From assembly GCA_964487295.1 (NCBI GenBank), contig CAZAQL010000052.1, positions 1 to 18,145 of the forward strand: 18,145 bases of DNA, in the 5' to 3' direction. Within the stretch, counting starts at the first letter, position 1. Each line of letters starts with the position of its first letter. Shown in pieces: positions 5,551-12,019 of this stretch. The DNA comes from JAPEKQ01 sp964487295 (GTDB lineage: Bacteria > Joyebacterota > Joyebacteria > Joyebacterales > Joyebacteraceae). The notes beneath the pieces are model-generated. The model saw only the letters and a list, made by a program, of their open reading frames with translations. It was not told the DNA's origin and ran no database searches. Made by a program: the position numbers and the translations under genes.

Positions 5551-8500
5551 ATGTTCGCATCGGAGCTTCGCATCAGACGCGGGTCCGGCCCGGTCGGGCC
5601 CGCGTTCATCGCGTCGACGCTTCTGGCCGCGGCCTTCATCGCTGTGAGCGCGCTTCCGGCTCTGGGCGAGGAGCCCTTGCCGTTCGACCGTGGAGCCGGG
5701 GAAGATGCCGGGCAGCCGGTCATCGCCCGGGAACCAGCGCCCTCGCCGGACGGCCGGCACATCGCCTTCAGCTACATGGGAGACATCTGGCGCGTCCCCG
5801 TCGCCGGAGGGCGGGCCCATCGACTGACCGTCCACGAGGCGTACGAAGATCTCGCCGCCTGGTCGCCTGACGGCCAGAGCATCGCGTTCTCGTCGGACCG
5901 GATGGGCAACGATGACGTCTACGTCATGGACGCCTGGGGCGGGCCGGCGACGAGGCTGACCTGTCACGACGCCTGGGACGCAGTGCAGTGCTGGTCGAAC
6001 GACGGCGAGCGGATCCTGTTCGTCTCCCGCCGCGACACCACGGAGAACGAGCCGTACGAGATCCCGGTCGCCGGCGGCATGCCGAAGCGGCTCATCGCGG
6101 ACGACGCCTACAACGTCGCCATGTCGCGGGACGGAGAGTGGATCACATTCGTGACCGGCAGCTCGGCGTGGTGGCGAAAGCACTATCGTGGCAGCGCCTC
6201 GCGCGACATCTGGGTCCGGGCGCTCGCGGGAGGTCCGAGCTACCGGTTGATCGACTGGCCGATGGACGACGACCGGCCCATGTGGGGTGCCGACGGTCGT
6301 TCGCTCTACTTCATGTCCGAGCGTGACGACGGCGTCCCGAACATCTGGAGGGCCGAGGTCGAGCTGCCGCGGCCCAGCGCCGGCGAGCCGCGCGTGGTCT
6401 CCGGGCCGACGCAGGTGACGTTCCACGAGCACGACGGCGTGCAGAAGGCCGAGATATCGGCGGACGGTTCGCTCATCGCGTACGAGTGGAACGGGGGCGT
6501 CTGGGCGCTCAGGACCGGCGGCGGCGAACCGTTCGAGGTCGTCATCAACGCGCCGAGCGACGACAAGTGGAACGTCGATCTCCGCTACACGCTCTCGAAC
6601 GGCGTGACGCAGTACGCCCTGAGTCCCGACGAGGATGAGCTGGCCTACATCTCGCGCGGCGAGCTCTTCGTCTGCCCGCTCGAGGACGGCGAAGCCGGGC
6701 GCTCGATGAGGGTCACGACGACGGCCGCTCGCGAGAAAGACCCCGCGTGGATGCCCGATGGAGAGACGCTGGTCTTCTCCTCCGACCGCAACGGGAACTA
6801 CGACCTCTTCGCCGTCACCTCGAGCGACGAGAACGAGCCGTCGCTCGCGAGGTCGCTCAGGAGGGCGGTCTCGCAGCTCACCGATTCCGCTGAGGACGAC
6901 GACAGTCCCTACGTTTCGCCAGACGGAGAGACCATCGCGTTCCTTCGCGGGCCGGACGTGCTCTGGCTCATGGATGCCGACGGCGGCGACGAGCGTCAGA
7001 GGCTTCCCGACGCCGACATCCTCCACCTCGACTGGTCGCCGGACAGCCGATGGATCGCGCTCAGCCGCACGAACCTGGGGCACAAGGAGGACATCTACGT
7101 CTTCGAGGCGGAGGGCGGTGATCCGGTCAACGTGACGCTCCACCCGAACGACGACTTCCAGCCGCGATGGACCGAGGACGGCAGGAGACTGACCTTCGCA
7201 TCCCGCACCGACGACGGCCAGTACATGATCAAGTACATCTGGCTGACGCGCGAAGACTACTGGATGTCCGACGAGGAGCGGGAGGAGGCGGAGACATCTC
7301 GCAACGAGGAGAGCGAGGAGGACGGGGACGAGGTCGGCGATGGTGCAGCCGGAATCGAGGTTGTCATCGACTTCGATGAGATCAACGAGCGCGTCGAGTC
7401 CGTCATGAACGTGCGCGGCGGGTACGACTTCTACGGACAGACGCCCGACGGGCACTTCTTCGCCTTCCCCTCGAACACGCTGGGCGGGAGGGACCTCTGG
7501 CTCGTCGACTGGAAGGGCACGCGCCTCCACCAGATCACCGAGGGAGGCTCGAACCCGGAGGAGATCACCTGGAGCGCCGACGGGTCGACCTGCTACTACC
7601 TGAGCCACGGGCGACTGAGCACGCTCACGATCGACTCCGACGGCGACGTGACGGGGCGAGGAGGGCTCAGTGTGTCCGCGTCCATGACCGTCGATGTGTC
7701 CGAGGAGCGCCGGCAGATGTTCCACGAGGCCTGGCGGATGCTCCTCAACGGGTTCTACGATGAGGGGTTCCACGGCGTCGACTGGGAGGCCATGCGGGAG
7801 AAGTACGAGCCATGGGCTCTGGCCGCGTACACCGAGGAGGAGTTCCGGACGGTCGTGCGTGAGATGATCGGCGAGCTCAACGCCTCACACCTTGGCATCT
7901 ACAAGTGGGGCGGCGGAGGCGTCAACACGGGCCGACTGGGCATCCGGCATCTTGAGGGGTTCCCCGGGCCCGGCGTGAAGGTGCGGTCGGTCATCCCGAA
8001 CGGCCCGGCGGACCGCGCGGGCATCGAGCCGGGCGAGTACATCGTCGCGATCGATGGCGTCCCGGTGGCCGCGGGCGACAACTACTTCTGCATGTTGACC
8101 GACGCGGCCGGGGAGAGGGTTCTGGTCGAGGTCGCGAAGACGCCCGACGGCAGGGACTCGCGAGAGATCGAGCTGCGCCCGGTCGGCGGGGGCGCCGTGC
8201 GCAATCTCGTCTACGAGGACCGGGTCCGGCGAAACCGGGCGAAGGTCGAGGAACTCTCGAACGGGCGCATCGGGTATCTGCACATCCGCGGGATGGGCGT
8301 TGGAAACCTCTTCCAGTTCCAGGAGGATCTCTTCGCGCAGGGAACCGGGAAGGACGGACTCATCATCGACATCCGCGGGAACGGAGGCGGATCCGTCCAC
8401 GACGAGATCCTCCGGTTCCTGGACCGCCAGGCGTACGGCTACACGACGGGCAGGACGCGACCGCCGACCCAGAACCCCCTCGAGCTCTGGTCGAAGCCGC

Positions 8501-8823
8501 TTGTGCTTCTCATCGACGAGACGTGCTACAGCGACGCCGAGATCTTCCCGATGGGATGGAAGGCCCTCGGACTGGGCCCGGTCATCGGCGTGCCCACCTA
8601 CGGAGCCGTGATCGGAACGAACGATCTCCCGCTCATCGACGGCACGATGTTCAGGGTTCCAGGCTCCGGCTGGTTCGACCTGGCCGACCGCAACCTGGAG
8701 AACTGGGGCATCGAGCCCGACATCTACGTGGAGTCGCCGCCGGAGGAGGCTGCGCGGGGACGGGATGCGCAGCTTGAGACCGCGGTGGAGACGATCCTCG
8801 AGGAGCTCACCACGGGCGAGTAG
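5551..8823 (+). CDS. Exported tricorn-like protease (beta-propellers, PDZ, S41-type catalytic domain)
   Basis: This 1090-residue protein matches archaeal/bacterial tricorn protease in length and order. Residues 10-39 are a signal peptide or anchor (ALG before EEPLPF), so it works outside the cytoplasm. PD40/TolB-like blades (PSPDGRHIAFS, WSPDGQSIAFSSDR, WMPDGETLVFSSDR) run to about 570 and again around 615-700, with an acidic linker at 573-600. A helical C1 region follows, then a PDZ at ~788-860 (VIPNGPADRAGIEPGEYIVAIDG) and the C2 core. The charge-relay pair S779-H780 (NASHLG), the oxyanion-type GNGGG after D940, the nucleophile S994 with D995 (CYSDAE) and an acidic NWGIEPD (E1055) are all present, so it should be active on peptides, with the propeller gating access. 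Start: ATG 5551 after AGGGGGAA. It closes the operon; its end faces a convergent gene. Confidence 0.93.
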   Translation: MFASELRIRRGSGPVGPAFIASTLLAAAFIAVSALPALGEEPLPFDRGAGEDAGQPVIAREPAPSPDGRHIAFSYMGDIWRVPVAGGRAHRLTVHEAYEDLAAWSPDGQSIAFSSDRMGNDDVYVMDAWGGPATRLTCHDAWDAVQCWSNDGERILFVSRRDTTENEPYEIPVAGGMPKRLIADDAYNVAMSRDGEWITFVTGSSAWWRKHYRGSASRDIWVRALAGGPSYRLIDWPMDDDRPMWGADGRSLYFMSERDDGVPNIWRAEVELPRPSAGEPRVVSGPTQVTFHEHDGVQKAEISADGSLIAYEWNGGVWALRTGGGEPFEVVINAPSDDKWNVDLRYTLSNGVTQYALSPDEDELAYISRGELFVCPLEDGEAGRSMRVTTTAAREKDPAWMPDGETLVFSSDRNGNYDLFAVTSSDENEPSLARSLRRAVSQLTDSAEDDDSPYVSPDGETIAFLRGPDVLWLMDADGGDERQRLPDADILHLDWSPDSRWIALSRTNLGHKEDIYVFEAEGGDPVNVTLHPNDDFQPRWTEDGRRLTFASRTDDGQYMIKYIWLTREDYWMSDEEREEAETSRNEESEEDGDEVGDGAAGIEVVIDFDEINERVESVMNVRGGYDFYGQTPDGHFFAFPSNTLGGRDLWLVDWKGTRLHQITEGGSNPEEITWSADGSTCYYLSHGRLSTLTIDSDGDVTGRGGLSVSASMTVDVSEERRQMFHEAWRMLLNGFYDEGFHGVDWEAMREKYEPWALAAYTEEEFRTVVREMIGELNASHLGIYKWGGGGVNTGRLGIRHLEGFPGPGVKVRSVIPNGPADRAGIEPGEYIVAIDGVPVAAGDNYFCMLTDAAGERVLVEVAKTPDGRDSREIELRPVGGGAVRNLVYEDRVRRNRAKVEELSNGRIGYLHIRGMGVGNLFQFQEDLFAQGTGKDGLIIDIRGNGGGSVHDEILRFLDRQAYGYTTGRTRPPTQNPLELWSKPLVLLIDETCYSDAEIFPMGWKALGLGPVIGVPTYGAVIGTNDLPLIDGTMFRVPGSGWFDLADRNLENWGIEPDIYVESPPEEAARGRDAQLETAVETILEELTTGE

Positions 8824-8871
8824 AAGAGACGCGCCGCGTCCCCGGCCGGGAGCACCGTGCCGTGTCGAGGC

Positions 8872-8880
8872 GGGGGGGGG
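8872..8880 (+). repeat. G9 homopolymer
   Basis: Nine consecutive G lie in the gap after the tricorn stop. It is not in a coding region, so slippage would not shift a frame; it may be a sequencing-error spot. Confidence 0.8.
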
Positions 8881-8902
8881 CGTGACAGCCGAAGGCGAGC
8901 CA

Positions 8903-8932
8903 TGAGGGCGGCGGGTCACTCCGCCGCCCTCA
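8903..8932. terminator. Bidirectional hairpin between convergent genes, containing a stop codon
   Basis: TGAGGGCGGCGG (8903-8914) pairs with CCGCCGCCCTCA (8921-8932), a 12-bp perfect stem with a small loop. The minus-strand stop codon of the AhpD-like gene (8916-8918) sits in the loop, so the hairpin forms from its last codons. It is placed to stop transcripts from both sides. Neither side shows a good U-tract, so termination would be imperfect or assisted. Confidence 0.55.
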
Positions 8933-9263
8933 GCTCGTCCAGACGGTCGATCGCGCGGCGAAGATGCGGAATGACGATCGACCCTCCGACCACCAGCGAG
9001 ATCCCGAGCGCCTCGACGATCTCCTCGTCGCTCGCTCCCTCCTCGACGCACCGGATGATGTGGTAGAGGATGCAGTCGTCGCACCGAAGTACGGCCGAGG
9101 AGGCCAGGCCCAGGAGCTCCTTGGTCTTCGCGTCGAGCGCGCCCGGCTGGTATGCCTGCGTATCGAGCGCGAAGAATCGCTTGATCGTCAGATTCCCGGC
9201 CGCCAGCACCCTCTCACTCAGCCTCTCGCGCTCGTCGCGGAAACGCTTCACGGCACCACGCAT
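8916..9263 (-). CDS. Carboxymuconolactone decarboxylase / AhpD-like protein
   Basis: This 115-residue all-helical protein is of the CMD/AhpD family (PF02627). The signature is in SAVLRCDDCILYHI: C61, C64 and H68 form the CxxCxxxH motif of the AhpD-type peroxidase-coupled branch, preceded by LDAKTKELLGLA. The second half (GASDEEIVEALGISLVVGGS) is the usual family helix pair. Length is normal for single-domain members, which assemble as oligomers in the cytoplasm. The start ATG at 9263 has GGGAGGG about 3-4 nt upstream. It is convergent with the tricorn gene and divergent from the XRE unit. A role in thiol/peroxide chemistry is likely from the CxxC; the reductant partner is not in the window. 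Confidence 0.9.
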   Translation of the reverse strand: MRGAVKRFRDERERLSERVLAAGNLTIKRFFALDTQAYQPGALDAKTKELLGLASSAVLRCDDCILYHIIRCVEEGASDEEIVEALGISLVVGGSIVIPHLRRAIDRLDELRAAE

Positions 9264-9309
9264 GGTCCCTCCCGGAGTCTGTGGACGTGCCCCCGGGATG
9301 CGTTCTCAC

Positions 9310-9330
9310 GGGGGTTCAAAGCGGAACCCC
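9310..9330 (-). other. Hairpin in the leader of the AhpD-like gene
   Basis: GGGGTTC (9311-9317) and GAACCCC (9324-9330) form a 7-bp stem around a 6-nt loop. It would lie near the 5' end of the AhpD-like mRNA, just after a weak -10-like TATGCT on the minus strand. Confidence 0.4.
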
Positions 9331-9386
9331 AGCATACACTCAAATCGAGGCAAGCTGCACAGAGCAGATGAGTTGCGGCGGTTGAG

Positions 9387-9427
9387 ATGTCAAGTGGACA
9401 TAACTTAGTGTAATCAATACTTGACAT
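9387..9427. promoter_or_regulatory. 9-bp inverted repeat, candidate XRE operator
   Basis: ATGTCAAGT (9387-9395) and ACTTGACAT (9419-9427) are perfect reverse complements whose centres are 32 bp apart, about three helical turns. The right half-site contains the TTGACA -35 of the XRE gene, so occupancy would block it. The region is AT-rich against its surroundings. Autoregulation by the adjacent repressor is inferred. Confidence 0.55.
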
Positions 9428-9449
9428 AGGACCGCGCCTCGGTCAGAAT
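9421..9449 (+). promoter_or_regulatory. Promoter of the XRE unit, apparently giving a leaderless mRNA
   Basis: TTGACA (9421-9426), a 17-nt spacer and CAGAAT (9444-9449, 4 of 6) form a sigma-70-like promoter. The -10 ends only 7 nt before the ATG at 9457, so the expected start site falls on or next to the start codon. No Shine-Dalgarno lies upstream of that ATG, consistent with leaderless translation. Confidence 0.6.
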
Positions 9450-9456
9450 AGCGTGC

Positions 9457-9678
9457 ATGGGCGAAAAGGTACGAAACGACGTGCGCAAGCAGCGCTTCCT
9501 GCACGGTGAGATGACGCAGCAGGAGCTGGCCGAGCGCGTGGGAGTCACGAGACAGACGATCATCGCCATCGAGAAGGGGAAGTACAACCCGTCCGTGGGG
9601 TTGGCGCTCCGGATCGCGGCGACCTTCGGCATGTCCGTCGAGGAGCTCTTCGCGCTCGAGAGGGAAGGAGGCGAGTGA
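9457..9678 (+). CDS. Short XRE-family transcriptional regulator (HTH_3)
   Basis: This 73-residue DNA-binding protein consists almost only of a Cro/C1-type helix-turn-helix: MTQQELAERVGVTRQTIIAIEKGKYNPS (residues 19-46) followed by LALRIAATFGMSVEELFAL. The length matches the minimal YozG-like regulators that commonly precede a small membrane protein, and that is the arrangement here. It probably represses its own promoter through the inverted repeat that overlaps the -35. The ATG at 9457 has no ribosome site, but the promoter places the transcript start at it. Its stop overlaps the GTG of the membrane gene (GTGA). The signal the pair responds to is unknown. Confidence 0.9.
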   Translation: MGEKVRNDVRKQRFLHGEMTQQELAERVGVTRQTIIAIEKGKYNPSVGLALRIAATFGMSVEELFALEREGGE

Positions 9679-10145
9679 CCGTGAAACCGCTGAGTGGCCG
9701 GGTAGTGGCCGTCGTGCTCGTGAGCTACACGGCGCTCTGTGTCCTCCTCGGAGTCTTCGTAGCCCCGGGCTTCTATGTCGCGCTCGTCGCGTTGGGGTTC
9801 GCGAGACCCGTGCTGCGCGAGGCCGGCCTTCTCGAGGATCGCGACGAATGGCAGACGACCGTCTCGCAGTTGAGCCCGGAGTTCGCCGTCGGCGGGCTTC
9901 CGCTCGTGGCGGCGTTTCTGGCGCTGAGGTGGCAGCGAGTGGGGGGTGTCATCCTGCTGCTGTGCGGAGCGGTCACCGGGTACTTCTTTGTCCTCCAGGG
10001 CGGAAGCCCTGAGGGGTCGCGGCTCTTTGTCGCTCTCATGCTGCCCGCGCCGTTGCTGCTCGCGGGCGTTCTGCTTGTGCTTCGCTCTAATGACGAGGGG
10101 GCCAGGGGCGCGCCGGGCGCCGCGGTCTCCGCAACAGGGGGGTGA
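9675..10145 (+). CDS. Four-helix membrane protein paired with the XRE regulator
   Basis: This 156-residue integral membrane protein has hydrophobic segments at about 9-42 (long, possibly two), 72-84, 89-108 and 116-136, with a hydrophilic EDRDEWQ region (54-60) between. The pattern recalls the DUF2178-like membrane partners of short XRE regulators, but I cannot confirm the family. It starts at GTG 9675, inside the regulator's stop (GTGA), with AAGGAGG about 4 nt upstream; a second in-frame GTG lies two codons on. The C-terminus is a Gly/Ala-rich tail. It may sense membrane stress or be the regulated output of the switch. Confidence 0.75.
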   Translation: MTVKPLSGRVVAVVLVSYTALCVLLGVFVAPGFYVALVALGFARPVLREAGLLEDRDEWQTTVSQLSPEFAVGGLPLVAAFLALRWQRVGGVILLLCGAVTGYFFVLQGGSPEGSRLFVALMLPAPLLLAGVLLVLRSNDEGARGAPGAAVSATGG

Positions 10146-10148
10146 TGG

Positions 10149-10655
10149 ATGCGTGCTCCGATCTCGGCGCTGGCCGGCGTGTGCCTCGTGGTCCTCGCGG
10201 CGGCCGTGACGATGGCTGCCGATGGAACGGTGCGGCTGGGGACCTACGACAACCGGGCGATCGCCATCGCGTATGCCCGCTCGCAGTACCTGCCGGTCGG
10301 CGAAGCGCACGTCGAGTACGACCGCGCGGAGGCGGCGGGCGACACGGTGAGGATGAAAGAGATCTCCGATGGGATGGAGGCGCTCCAGCGTCAGCTGCAC
10401 CGCCAGGGGTTTGCGCGTGTGCCGGTCGACGATCTCTTCGAGCCGGTCGCGCACCGACTGCCCGAGATCGCAACCGAGCTCGATCTCGACGCCATCGTCT
10501 GGATCTGCGACTTCAGCGGCGAGGGGGTCGAGGTCGTCGACGTGACGATGGATCTCGTGGCGCTCTACGACCCGACGGAGGAGACGCTCGAGATCTGCAG
10601 GCAGATCCGTGACCACGATCCGGTCGGTCTCGACGAGCTGGACCACGAACACTGA
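10149..10655 (+). CDS. Secreted protein of unknown function (OmpH-like helical region possible)
   Basis: This 168-residue protein has a signal peptide (residues 1-23, TMA before ADG). The mature part opens TVRLGTYDNRAIAIAYARSQ, continues with a charged helical stretch (50-90) and ends in DAIVWICDFSGEGVEVVDVT plus an Asp/His-rich tail (DHDPVGLDELDHEH). The opening strand and helix faintly resemble periplasmic Skp/OmpH-type proteins, but the length and C-terminal half do not fit well, so I give no name. It starts 3 nt after the membrane gene stop with a G-rich AGGGGGGTGA site overlapping that stop, and is the last gene before a strong terminator. The DHDP/HEH tail could bind metal. Confidence 0.7.
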   Translation: MRAPISALAGVCLVVLAAAVTMAADGTVRLGTYDNRAIAIAYARSQYLPVGEAHVEYDRAEAAGDTVRMKEISDGMEALQRQLHRQGFARVPVDDLFEPVAHRLPEIATELDLDAIVWICDFSGEGVEVVDVTMDLVALYDPTEETLEICRQIRDHDPVGLDELDHEH

Positions 10656-10707
10656 TCGCCAGCGTCGGCGGGCTCTGGCGCCTCAACTGGTGAACGGCAG
10701 GCATGAA

Positions 10708-10741
10708 GAAGGGGCGGGAGTGACCTCCCGCCCCTTCCTTT
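10708..10741 (+). terminator. Strong intrinsic terminator of the XRE unit
   Basis: GAAGGGGCGGGAG (10708-10720) and CTCCCGCCCCTTC (10725-10737) form a perfect 13-bp stem with a TGAC loop, followed by CTTTGTG on the plus strand. On the minus strand the stem is followed by CTTCATG, so it may also stop the convergent secreted-protein gene. Confidence 0.85.
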
Positions 10742-10755
10742 GTGATGCTACGGCT

Positions 10756-10778
10756 GACCGGCTTGCTGCGTGCCGGTC
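10756..10778 (-). terminator. Hairpin just after the choice-of-anchor gene stop
   Basis: GACCGGC (10756-10762) and GCCGGTC (10772-10778) form a 7-bp stem with a 9-nt loop, 12 nt past the minus-strand stop at 10791. It lacks a U-tract; with the larger hairpin to its left it makes a double barrier between the convergent units. Confidence 0.4.
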
Positions 10779-10790
10779 GGTCGTGAGGTT

Positions 10791-11834
10791 CTACCTGTAG
10801 ATGGCCTTGATGCTGCCCCAGGTCGACTCCTCGACCGGCGTGTAGCTGCCGCCGTTGTAGCCCGTGATCGTGTAGTTGCCCGTGCCGGAGCTGTAGGCGT
10901 CGACGATCAGGTAGTACGTGCCGGCCTCGGTCGCGATGTACGTGAAGGTCGACATGTCGGGGTAGAGATCGGCACCCGCCACGCAGCTGCCCACCGGATC
11001 GGCGCAGTCGGTGATCAGGTAGATCGAGTCGTCCCAGTCGCCCTCGGTGTCCATGAGGACCGTCAGCTCATCGCCGACCTCGAGGTTCGTCACGTAGACG
11101 ACGTCCTGGCCGGTGGCGCTGTAGCCCGTGCACCCGCCGGAACCCGGATCGTAGTCGTTGTTGAAGCCAACATTCGTGCCGGTGAAGTTGAGGTCACCGG
11201 CCGGGAGCACGAAGGCGTTTTCGCAAAGGTCGCCCTCGGGCGGGGGCGGCGGAACGTACTCTTCGCCGATCTTGACGGCGTCGAATGCGCCCTGCGCTCC
11301 GTCGGCGCCCTCGTACACGAAGGCGATCTCGACGGTCTCGCCACCGACGTAACCGTAGTCGGCGAGGTCGATGTCGTAGGCATCCCACGTGAAGCTCGTG
11401 CCCATGTTGTCGGCGTAGAAGCTCCAGACCGTCACGCCATCCACGGTCACGTAGATGTCGTAGTTCTGGTACGGATCGACGGCCCAGTAGTAGCTGGCCA
11501 TGGCGAGGAAGCTCAGGTGCAGCTCACCGGCCACGAGCGTGTGCGAGAAGCTGAGGGTCTCAAGCTGCGGAACCAGCGCCGGATCATAGACACAGCTCGC
11601 GCAGTACGTGCCCTCGCCGCCCGGTGTGTACTGCTCCCACGTGTAGTTGACGTTCGTCGACGTGAGGGTCCAGCCGGCGGGCGGGAATGCGCCCTCGAAG
11701 CCCTCCGTGTACTCACGGAAGGTCATGGGCGTGAACGGTTCGGTCGAGAACTTCGCGTCCGGCGTCATCTTGCCGGCCATCGCGACGCTCGAGACCACGA
11801 GCAGAGCGAGAACAATGATGAGCGTACGCTTCAT
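10791..11834 (-). CDS. Secreted choice-of-anchor J/MAM-like and PPC-like protein with a WGxIKxxYR tail
   Basis: This 347-residue extracellular protein has a clean signal peptide (MKRTLIIVLALLVVSSVAMA, cut after residue 20). Residues 41-190 (YTEGFEGAFPPAGW, YDIYVTVDGVTVWSF, AFDAVKIGEEY) match a choice-of-anchor J or cleaved-adhesin type jelly-roll. A proline hinge (194-200) leads to residues 202-325, which resemble a bacterial pre-peptidase C-terminal (PPC) domain: VVYVTNLEVGDELTVLM, DDSIYLITDCADPVGSC and GTYYLIVDAYSSGTGNYTI. No catalytic motif is visible; a substrate-binding or surface role is likely. The ATG at 11834 has GAAAGGTGG 7 nt upstream; an alternative TTG at 11891 adds 19 unlikely residues. 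It ends STWGSIKAIYR, a conserved-looking tail that may be a sorting signal. Confidence 0.8.
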   Translation of the reverse strand: MKRTLIIVLALLVVSSVAMAGKMTPDAKFSTEPFTPMTFREYTEGFEGAFPPAGWTLTSTNVNYTWEQYTPGGEGTYCASCVYDPALVPQLETLSFSHTLVAGELHLSFLAMASYYWAVDPYQNYDIYVTVDGVTVWSFYADNMGTSFTWDAYDIDLADYGYVGGETVEIAFVYEGADGAQGAFDAVKIGEEYVPPPPPEGDLCENAFVLPAGDLNFTGTNVGFNNDYDPGSGGCTGYSATGQDVVYVTNLEVGDELTVLMDTEGDWDDSIYLITDCADPVGSCVAGADLYPDMSTFTYIATEAGTYYLIVDAYSSGTGNYTITGYNGGSYTPVEESTWGSIKAIYR

Positions 11835-11969
11835 CGGTGTTCCACCTTTCTCTGAAGAACGCCGACCGTGGATTCGATCGGCAGTGAACAATCGCTCAAC
11901 AACAGACCAGTCGGGTTACCTCCTTGCCCTGAGTCCAACAAGGTGTCATCTCCCTCTAGTCTGCTTTCC

Positions 11970-11998
11970 ATCCTACTACAGCGTGTGCTGTTTGGCAA
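11970..11998 (-). promoter_or_regulatory. Promoter of the choice-of-anchor gene with an embedded inverted repeat
   Basis: On the minus strand TTGCCA (11993-11998, 5 of 6) is followed by a 17-nt spacer and TAGGAT (11970-11975, 4 of 6). The spacer contains ACAGC-N4-GCTGT (11978-11991), a possible operator. It lies about 22 nt after the UbiA-TPR stop, and no terminator separates them, so some read-through is likely. Confidence 0.5.
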
Positions 11999-12019
11999 GG
12001 GTGTTTCGGTAAGAAATCG

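Noticed and set aside
5491..7773. Very long open frame antisense to the tricorn gene
   Set aside because: It is a shadow of high-GC coding sequence: no ribosome site, biased Arg/Val/Asp composition and no family resemblance, opposite a clear tricorn gene.
9360..9393. TTGACA on the minus strand (9388-9393) as a divergent promoter for the AhpD-like gene
   Set aside because: The base positions 17 nt away read CATCTG, a poor -10; the box is better explained as the left half of the inverted repeat.
11918..11925. Perfect AAGGAGGT on the minus strand in the leader of the choice-of-anchor gene
   Set aside because: No ATG, GTG or TTG lies 5-10 nt downstream in a usable frame; the real start has its own GAAAGGTGG at 7 nt.
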